Assembly (NCBI GenBank): GCA_947245315.1
Contig: CAMXNV010000064.1
Coordinates: forward strand, 1-10,322
DNA: 10,322 nucleotides
Reading direction: 5' to 3'
DNA from: an uncultured Oscillibacter sp.
GTDB taxonomy: Bacteria; Bacillota; Clostridia; Oscillospirales; Oscillospiraceae
In this document: piece after piece, positions 5,173 to 10,322 of the stretch
Numbering within the stretch: position 1 is the first letter of the stretch
Layout: each line of letters opens with the position of its first letter
Program-made: the position numbers and the translations under genes
The notes under the pieces: model-generated
The model's input: only the letters and a program-made list of their open reading frames with translations
What the model was told of the DNA's origin: nothing
The model's database searches: none

Positions 5173-5406
5173 GTGAAGACGAAGGTGCGGGAGCTGCGGA
5201 CCGCCGCGGGGATGACCCAGCAGCAGTTGGCGGAGCGGGTCCGTGTTTCCTCGCGGACCATCATCTCCATAGAGAAGGAGCAGTACAGCCCTTCGCTGAT
5301 GCTGGCCTACCGGATGGCGGAGGTCTTCGGCGTAACGGTGGAGGAGCTCTGCTGCCTCAAGGAAAATCGGGAATTGGAGGATCGGAAGTATGAGGATTTA
5401 CCATAG
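5173..5406 (+). CDS. Small XRE-family repressor
   Basis: This 77-residue protein is almost entirely a Cro/CI helix-turn-helix: VRELRTAAGMTQQQLAERV (5-23), recognition helix VSSRTIISIEKEQYSPS (25-41) and LAYRMAEVFGVTVEELC (44-60). It belongs to the compact YozG-like type that acts as an autorepressor, usually next to a small membrane protein, as here. It starts at GTG 5173, fixed by AAAGGAGGG (5159-5167). Its 3' end overlaps the next gene by 17 bases, so translation is probably coupled. Three matching dyads surround the promoter, which makes self-control of the operon likely. A CC pair (60-61) near the end of the domain could bind metal or sense redox state, but this is speculation. Confidence 0.9.
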   Translation: MKTKVRELRTAAGMTQQQLAERVRVSSRTIISIEKEQYSPSLMLAYRMAEVFGVTVEELCCLKENRELEDRKYEDLP

Positions 5407-5809
5407 GAAGAATTTTAAGCTGGGACTGTGGTCGCTGCTTTTGTCGGCGGGGCTCCTGGCGGCGGGCCTGTGGCGGGGGAACTTCGATTGGAAGGACGGC
5501 GCGCTGTCCGCGCTGCTGGCCCTCCTGGGCGGGGGGAACCTGATCCGCAGCCTGTCCCGGGAAAAGTCCCGGGAGGACAAGCTGGAGGAACTGGACGAGC
5601 GAAACCGCCTGGTGAAGCTGAAGGCCCAGAGCCAGGCCTATCACATCAGCCAGTTCGTGTTCCTCTGCGGGGCGTCGGCGCTGTGCGCCCTGGGGAAGTG
5701 GAACGGCTCCATGCTCTGGGTGGGGGCAGGCCTGGGCCTGCTGGCGGCCTTTCTCTTCGCCCTGTCGGCGGATTTCTTCACCTGGATGTACTACGACGAA
5801 CACACCTGA
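5390..5809 (+). CDS. Four-helix membrane protein paired with the XRE repressor
   Basis: The 139-residue protein has four predicted membrane segments: about 10-29, 37-52, 87-102 and 108-128. Between the second and third is a charged loop rich in Arg, Glu and Lys (SREKSREDKLEELDERNRLVKLKAQSQ, roughly 56-82). The DERNRL...KA pattern recalls DUF2178-like membrane proteins that accompany small XRE regulators in Firmicutes; no biochemical role is established for them that I know of. TGGAGG (5375-5380) lies nine bases before the ATG, inside the preceding gene, and the two frames overlap by 17 bases. The pair may form a sensing or envelope-stress module in which the membrane protein's level is set by the repressor. 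The family link is tentative; membrane topology is clear from composition. Confidence 0.82.
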   Translation: MRIYHRKNFKLGLWSLLLSAGLLAAGLWRGNFDWKDGALSALLALLGGGNLIRSLSREKSREDKLEELDERNRLVKLKAQSQAYHISQFVFLCGASALCALGKWNGSMLWVGAGLGLLAAFLFALSADFFTWMYYDEHT

Positions 5810-5815
5810 ATAAAG

Positions 5816-5850
5816 GAAAAGGACCCGCCGGAGTAGGCGGGCCCTTTTTT
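5816..5850 (+). terminator. Rho-independent terminator of the XRE/membrane operon
   Basis: A 9-bp GC stem with one A/C mismatch (5821-5829 with 5836-5844, loop GGAGTA) is flanked by A-rich sequence on the left and six T (5845-5850) on the right. It starts just after the stop at 5809. Confidence 0.88.
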
Positions 5851-5920
5851 GTAAGCCTTGGTTGCCGTCGCTCCGGCCTGGACAAGTACCAGACAAGCAG
5901 AGCGTGCGAAAGTTCTTTTG

Positions 5921-5946
5921 CTAACTTTTCTTTCAAGAAAAGTTAG
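5921..5946. terminator. AT-rich 12-bp hairpin overlapping the guaB stop codon
   Basis: CTAACTTTTCTT (5921-5932) and AAGAAAAGTTAG (5935-5946) are perfect complements with a two-base spacer. The guaB stop (TAA, 5943-5945 on the minus strand) lies inside the stem. Neither side carries a long T run, so it may be a weak bidirectional terminator between convergent units or a 3'-end stabilising stem. Confidence 0.5.
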
Positions 5947-7454
5947 TTTCTCCCCACCGCTCCGGCGGAGTCCTTCAACAGCACGTCATGGGCCCCGCCC
6001 TCCACGATGGAGACGGAGCTGACCAGGGTCAGCTTGGCCTTGTCCCGGAGCTCCGGGATCGTCAGCGCACCGCAGTTGCACATGGTGGAGCGAATCTTCG
6101 CCAGGGTCGTGGCCATGCCGTCGGACAGAGCCCCGGCGTAGGGCACATAGGAGTCCACGCCCTCCTCGAAGCTCAGCTTGGCCGCGCCGCCCAGGTCGTA
6201 GCGCTGCCAGTTCCGGGCCCGGGCGCTGCCCTCGCCCCAGTACTCCTTCATATAGCTGCCGCCAATCAAAATCTTGCTGGTGGGGCTCTCGTCGAACCGG
6301 GAGAAGTACCGGCCCAGCATGCAGAAGTCCGCCCCCATGGCCAGAGCCAAGGTGATGTGGTAGTCCTGGACGATGCCGCCGTCGGCGCAGATGGGCACGT
6401 AGACCCCGGTTTCCTCAAAATACTTATCCCGCTCCGCCGCCACGTCGATGACCGCCGTGGCCTGGCCCCGGCCAATGCCCTTGGTCTCCCGGGTGATGCA
6501 GATGGAGCCGCCGCCGATGCCGATCTTCACGAAGTCCGCCCCCGCGTCCGCCAGGAAGCGGAAGCCCTCGCCGTCCACCACGTTGCCCGCGCCCACCTTC
6601 ACCGTGTCGCCGTAGCGCTCCCGGATCCAGGCCAGGGTCCGGGCCTGCCACTCGGAGTAGCCCTCGGAGGAGTCAATAACCAGCACGTCCACTCCCGCGT
6701 CCACCAACGCGGGAACCCGCTCCTCGTAGTCCCGGGTGTTGATGCCCGCGCCCACCACATAGCGCTTCTGGCTGTCCAGCAGCTCCAGGGGGTTGCCCTT
6801 GTGGGAGTCGTAGTCCTTCCGGAAGACGAAGCTGACCAGCCGCCCGTCCTTGGAGACGATGGGCAGGGCGTTGAGCTTCCGGTCCCAGATGATGTCGTTG
6901 GCCTCCTTGAGGCTGGTGCCCTCGGGGGCGTAGATCAGCTTGTCAAAGGGGGTCATGAAGTCCGTCACCGGGGTGGCGGGGTCCAGGCGGCTGACCCGGT
7001 AGTCCCGGCTGGTCACCAGACCCAGGAGCCGCCCGTCCGCCGTGCCGTCCTCGGTGACGGCCATGGTGGAGTGCCCCGTCCGCTCTTTCAGGGCCAGCAC
7101 GTCGGCCAGGGTGTCGCTGACGCGGAGGTTGGAGTCGCTGGACACGAAGCCCGCCTTGTAGTTCTTCACCCGGCGGACCATCTCCGCCTGCTGCTCCACG
7201 GGCTGGGAGACGAAGATGAAGGCGATGCCCCCCTCCCGGGCCAGGCCGATGCCCATCTGCTCGCCGGAGACGGCCTGCATGACGGCGGAGACCATGGGCA
7301 CGTTCATGGTCAGGGGGCACTCCTCGCCGCGCTTGAACTTCACCACCGGCGTCTTCAAGGAGACGTTGGCGGGGATGCACTCCGAGGAGGAGTAGCCGGG
7401 GACCAGCAGGTATTCGCTGAAGGTGTGGGAGGGCTCGGGGAAAAAGTAAGCCAT
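5943..7454 (-). CDS. guaB: Inosine-5'-monophosphate dehydrogenase
   Basis: IMP dehydrogenase oxidises IMP to XMP with NAD+, the committed step to GMP, in the cytoplasm. This is a full-length 503-residue protein. Its (beta/alpha)8 barrel is interrupted by a CBS pair (about 108-158 and 165-218; LLGLVTSRDYR closes the first). Catalytic features are intact: NVPMVSAVM (51-59), the nucleotide-binding DSSEG (261-265), KVGAGNV (286-292), GGGSICITRE (314-323) with catalytic Cys319, CADGGI (356-361), and the mobile-flap Arg418-Tyr419 in NWQRYDLGG. The active loop reads GSICITRE-KGIGRGQ rather than the GSICTTR-x-VAGVGVPQ of the common bacterial enzyme, a known variant in many anaerobes. AGGTG (7462-7466) lies seven bases before the ATG at 7454; the in-frame TTG at 7467-7469 is not favoured. 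It lies downstream of purL and is probably cotranscribed. Confidence 0.96.
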   Translation of the reverse strand: MAYFFPEPSHTFSEYLLVPGYSSSECIPANVSLKTPVVKFKRGEECPLTMNVPMVSAVMQAVSGEQMGIGLAREGGIAFIFVSQPVEQQAEMVRRVKNYKAGFVSSDSNLRVSDTLADVLALKERTGHSTMAVTEDGTADGRLLGLVTSRDYRVSRLDPATPVTDFMTPFDKLIYAPEGTSLKEANDIIWDRKLNALPIVSKDGRLVSFVFRKDYDSHKGNPLELLDSQKRYVVGAGINTRDYEERVPALVDAGVDVLVIDSSEGYSEWQARTLAWIRERYGDTVKVGAGNVVDGEGFRFLADAGADFVKIGIGGGSICITRETKGIGRGQATAVIDVAAERDKYFEETGVYVPICADGGIVQDYHITLALAMGADFCMLGRYFSRFDESPTSKILIGGSYMKEYWGEGSARARNWQRYDLGGAAKLSFEEGVDSYVPYAGALSDGMATTLAKIRSTMCNCGALTIPELRDKAKLTLVSSVSIVEGGAHDVLLKDSAGAVGRN

Positions 7455-7476
7455 AAGACGACACCTCAATTCTTTA

Positions 7477-7558
7477 GAGTTAGGAGTTAGGAATTAGGAG
7501 TTAGGAGTTGGAGAACGGAATTTCCGATTGGGAAAATTCCGCGTTCCTCATTCCTAAT
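7477..7558. repeat. Heptamer array and imperfect hairpin between purL and guaB
   Basis: Five tandem heptamers (GAGTTAG, GAGTTAG, GAATTAG, GAGTTAG, GAGTTGG; 7477-7511) run into GAGAACGGAATTTCC (7511-7525). The right side, GGAAAATTCCGCGTTCCTC followed by ATTCCTAATT (7531-7559), is an imperfect complement of the whole left side. The result is one long hairpin. It looks like a dispersed intergenic element of the TTAGGA type rather than a CRISPR or a gene. In the guaB leader it would form a large RNA stem 20-100 bases before the start codon. Confidence 0.65.
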
Positions 7559-7564
7559 TTATCA

Positions 7565-7589
7565 TAAGCCTGCTGAATTGGCAAGCTTA
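7565..7589 (-). terminator. Hairpin at the purL stop codon
   Basis: As RNA from the minus strand, UAAGCUUGC pairs with GCAGGCUUA (7581-7589 with 7565-7573, seven-base loop), nine pairs with one G-U. The purL stop UAA forms the base of the stem. No T run follows (TGATAAATT), so it is probably a weak or partial terminator allowing read-through into guaB. Confidence 0.4.
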
Positions 7590-10322
7590 CAGGAAGTAGT
7601 TCTTAGCGGCCTCGAAGAGGTGGAGGTCGTAGTCTCCGGGGACGTTCTTGTAGAGGCCGGGGCCTACGCGCTCGGCGTGGCCCATCTTGCCGAAGACACG
7701 GCCGTCGGGGGACGTGATGCCCTCCACCGCCCAGACGGAGCCGTTGGGATTGAAATCCGGGTCCATGGTGGGCAGACCCTCCAGGTCCGCGTACTGGGTG
7801 GCGATCTGGCCCCGCTCCGCCAGGGTTCTCAGGAGCTCCGGCGGGCAGAGGAAGCGGCCCTCACCATGGGAGATGGGGACGGCGTAGACCTCGCCGGGGT
7901 TCACCCGGGCCAGCCAGGGGGACTTGTTGGAGACGATGCGGGTGTTCACAATCTTGGACTGGTGCCGCCCGATAACGTTGAAGCTCAAGGTGGGGCTGTC
8001 CTCGCCGCAGTCCACGATCTCGCCGTAGGGCACCAGCCCCAGCTTGACAAGGGCCTGGAAGCCGTTGCAGATGCCCAGGGCCAGGCCGTCCCGGTTTTTG
8101 AGGAGGTCCATCACCGCCTCGGAGGTCTCGGGCCCCCGGAGGAAGGCCGTGATGAACTTGCCGGAGCCGTCGGGCTCGTCGCCGCCGGAGAAGCCGCCGG
8201 GCAGGAACAGAATCTGGCTCTCCCGGAGCTTCCGGGCAAAGGCGGCGGCGGAGTCCGCCACGTCCTGGGCGGACTGATTGTTGATAACGAAGATCTCCGT
8301 CTCCAGCCCCGCCCGCTGGGCGGCCCGGGCGCTGTCGTATTCGCAGTTGGTGCCGGGGAAGACGGGAATCAGAACCTTGGGTTTCGCCGCGCCCATCTTG
8401 GGGGCGGGCCGGGTGAAGGCCGGGCAGGGCAGCACCGGGGCCTCGCCCTCCGTGGGGGCCTGGGTGGGGTAGACGTCCGCCAGGACGGCCTCGTTCCGCG
8501 ATAACAGTTCGTCAATTGGGGCGGAATCATCACCAATTGTAATCACCGGCTCCGCCGTGGTGACGCCGAGGCGCTTGGCGCAGGGGAGGTCAATTTCCTC
8601 CGTCAGCTCGGCCACAATGGTTCCCCGGTTCAGGCCGTACCAGCGGTGGGGGACGGCGGCGTCGGCTGTGAAGCCGATCCGGTTGCCGAAGGCCATGTTC
8701 ATGACCGCCTCCGCCGTGCTGTGCTCCACGGCCCAGGCGGCTTTGACCTTGCCGCTTTGGGCCAGACCATGGAACGCCTCCCAGGCGGCTTTCAGGTTTT
8801 CGGCATTGCTGCCGCCGAAGCAGTACACCGGGTGTCCGGCCTCCTTGAACTCGGGGGTGATGACCTCCCCCGCCTGAATCGGCGCGATAGCAAAGGAAAC
8901 CAGGGTCGGGGGCACGTCCAGGTCCAGGAAGGAGCCGGACATGGAGTCCTTGCCGCCGATGGCCGCCGCGCCGAAGTCCATCTGGGCCTCCATGACTCCA
9001 AGCAGGGCGGCGAAGGGCTTGCCCCAGCGCTCCGGCTCCTGGCGGAGTTTTTCAAAGTACTCCTGCAAGGTCAGGTAGGCGGCCTTGTAGTCCGCGCCGG
9101 AGGCCGTCAGCTTGGCCAGGGAAATCACCACGCTGCTGATGGCCCCGGTGTAGGGGTCCTCACTCATGATGTCCGGGTCGAAGCCCCAGGCCATGACGCT
9201 GGCCTGCTCCGTCTCCTGGCCCGGCAGCACCGGCAGGAGGGCCGCCATAGCTTGGGCGGGAGTCCGCTGGGTCTTGCCGCCGAAGGGCATGGTGACGCTG
9301 CCCGCGCCGATGGTGGAGTCGAAGCGCTCCACCAGCCCCCGGCGGGAGGCGCATTTCAGACTGGAGGCGGTTTCCCGGAGGCTGCCGGGATCGCCGGTGG
9401 GGAGAGTGCGCCGGGCCTCGGGAACGGAGACCTGGGCGTGCTTCACAGCGCCGTTGGAGTTGAGGAACTCCCGGCTCAAGCTGACAATGGTTTCCCCTTG
9501 CCACCGCATGACCATTCTGGGTTCCGTGGTCACAACTGCCACCGGATAGGCCTCCAGGTTCTCCGCCTTGGCGGCGGCCATGAGCTTGTCCGCGTCCTCG
9601 GGGGCCACGACGACGGCCATGCGCTCCTGGCTCTCGGAGATGGCCAGCTCCGTGCCGTCCAGGCCGTCGTATTTCTTCCGCACCGCGTCCAGGTCGATGG
9701 TCAGGCCGTCCGCCAGCTCGCCGATGGCCACGGACACACCGCCCGCGCCAAAGTCGTTGCAGCGCTTGATAAGGCGGGTGACGGCCCCGTCCCGGAAGAG
9801 GCGCTGGAGCTTCCGCTCCTCCGGGGCGTTGCCCTTCTGGACCTCGCTGGCCATGGTCTGGAGGGACTTGGCGTTGTGGCTCTTGCTGGAGCCCGTGGCC
9901 CCGCCGATGCCGTCCCGGCCCGTGCGTCCTCCCAGGAGGATGACCACGTCCCCGGGGGCGGGGCGCTCCCGCCGGACGTTCTCCGCCGGGGCGGCGCCGA
10001 CGACGGCGCCCACTTCCAGGTGCTTGGCCACGTATCCGGGGTGGTAGAGCTCCGCCACGTGGCCCGTGGCCAAGCCGATCTGGTTGCCGTAGGAGGAGTA
10101 GCCCGCCGCCGCCGTCTGGCAGAGCTTCCGCTGGGGCAGCTTGCCGGGGAGGGTTTGCTCCAGGGGCGTCCTGGGGTCGCCGCAGCCGGTGAGGCGCATG
10201 GCCTGGTGGACGTAGGCCCGGCCGGAGAGGGGGTCCCGGATGCAGCCGCCGATGCAGGTGGCCGCGCCGCCGAAGGGCTCGATCTCCGTGGGGTGGTTGT
10301 GGGTCTCGTTTTTGAACATCAG
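7587..10322 (-). CDS. purL: Phosphoribosylformylglycinamidine synthase, single chain (5' end outside window)
   Basis: PurL converts FGAR, glutamine and ATP to FGAM in the fourth step of IMP synthesis. The frame stays open to the right edge (one Leu codon precedes the internal ATG at 10319), so 911 C-terminal residues of a roughly 1,250-residue protein are seen. About 330-350 N-terminal residues lie beyond the window. The fragment opens with KNETHNHPTEIEPFGGAAT, the nucleotide-binding part of the first synthetase half. It continues through GGRTGRDGIGGATGSS, the second half (GAGSVTMPFGGKTQ; IGGKDSMSGSF), and ends in a fused class I glutaminase. There LIPVFPGTNCEYD begins the domain, LPGGFSGGDEPDG follows, the nucleophile Cys in GICNGFQ is encoded at 8067-8069, and the His and Glu of SHGEGRF at 7866-7868 and 7860-7862. 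All glutaminase residues are present, so the enzyme should use glutamine directly without separate PurQ/PurS. guaB follows on the same strand. Confidence 0.97.
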   Translation of the reverse strand: MMFKNETHNHPTEIEPFGGAATCIGGCIRDPLSGRAYVHQAMRLTGCGDPRTPLEQTLPGKLPQRKLCQTAAAGYSSYGNQIGLATGHVAELYHPGYVAKHLEVGAVVGAAPAENVRRERPAPGDVVILLGGRTGRDGIGGATGSSKSHNAKSLQTMASEVQKGNAPEERKLQRLFRDGAVTRLIKRCNDFGAGGVSVAIGELADGLTIDLDAVRKKYDGLDGTELAISESQERMAVVVAPEDADKLMAAAKAENLEAYPVAVVTTEPRMVMRWQGETIVSLSREFLNSNGAVKHAQVSVPEARRTLPTGDPGSLRETASSLKCASRRGLVERFDSTIGAGSVTMPFGGKTQRTPAQAMAALLPVLPGQETEQASVMAWGFDPDIMSEDPYTGAISSVVISLAKLTASGADYKAAYLTLQEYFEKLRQEPERWGKPFAALLGVMEAQMDFGAAAIGGKDSMSGSFLDLDVPPTLVSFAIAPIQAGEVITPEFKEAGHPVYCFGGSNAENLKAAWEAFHGLAQSGKVKAAWAVEHSTAEAVMNMAFGNRIGFTADAAVPHRWYGLNRGTIVAELTEEIDLPCAKRLGVTTAEPVITIGDDSAPIDELLSRNEAVLADVYPTQAPTEGEAPVLPCPAFTRPAPKMGAAKPKVLIPVFPGTNCEYDSARAAQRAGLETEIFVINNQSAQDVADSAAAFARKLRESQILFLPGGFSGGDEPDGSGKFITAFLRGPETSEAVMDLLKNRDGLALGICNGFQALVKLGLVPYGEIVDCGEDSPTLSFNVIGRHQSKIVNTRIVSNKSPWLARVNPGEVYAVPISHGEGRFLCPPELLRTLAERGQIATQYADLEGLPTMDPDFNPNGSVWAVEGITSPDGRVFGKMGHAERVGPGLYKNVPGDYDLHLFEAAKNYFL

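Noticed and set aside
5988..7490. 500-codon plus-strand frame opposite guaB
   Set aside because: Translation is repetitive (Ala/Gly/Val/His-rich) and antisense to an intact IMP dehydrogenase.
7477..7511. Short CRISPR-like or telomere-like array
   Set aside because: Units are contiguous heptamers without spacers and form one arm of a hairpin.
7578..8504. 308-codon plus-strand frame opposite the purL glutaminase domain
   Set aside because: Antisense shadow; the minus strand has all glutaminase catalytic residues.

Overview
The window comes from a GC-rich, low-branching Firmicute, most likely an Oscillospiraceae-type gut clostridium (Flavonifractor/Intestinimonas/Oscillibacter-like). The reasons are the very high third-position GC, strong AGGAGG-type ribosome binding sites, an SLH-domain surface protein, a single-chain PurL with a fused C-terminal glutaminase, and a NmlR/AdhR-type MerR regulator. 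The genus is inference; no rRNA or tRNA is present to settle it.

Layout. Bases 1-306 hold no convincing gene. They carry a terminator-like hairpin, an extended -10 promoter and a run of perfect hairpins that look like a structured leader or small RNA. This leads into 307-1470, a glucose-6-phosphate isomerase homologue in which several sugar-phosphate and catalytic motifs are eroded. A separate promoter then drives a 109-residue protein of unknown family (1579-1908), which ends in a strong terminator. Converging on it from the minus strand is a secreted protein with three SLH repeats and a degenerate GH18-like domain (1971-3446), with its own near-consensus promoter. Bases 3541-3780 are a composite of inverted repeats.

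The next block is regulatory. It contains a minus-strand XRE regulator with two membrane segments (3786-4295). A MerR regulator (4607-5017) sits behind its own 19-bp-spacer MerR-type promoter. A two-gene operon (5173-5809) encodes a small XRE repressor and a four-helix membrane protein; its promoter is flanked by three copies of the same dyad, TGAAG-N4-CTTCA or close to it.

The right-hand 4.4 kb is purine biosynthesis on the minus strand. purL (FGAM synthase, entering from beyond the right edge and truncated there) is followed by guaB (IMP dehydrogenase). PurL acts on the route to IMP and GuaB diverts IMP to XMP/GMP, so the pair fits one transcription unit. The gap between them contains a repeat-derived hairpin rather than a recognisable promoter.

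No complete new defence or mobile system is visible. The strongest leads are the structured leader before the eroded isomerase, that apparent pseudoenzyme itself, and the three-operator control region of the XRE/membrane-protein operon.
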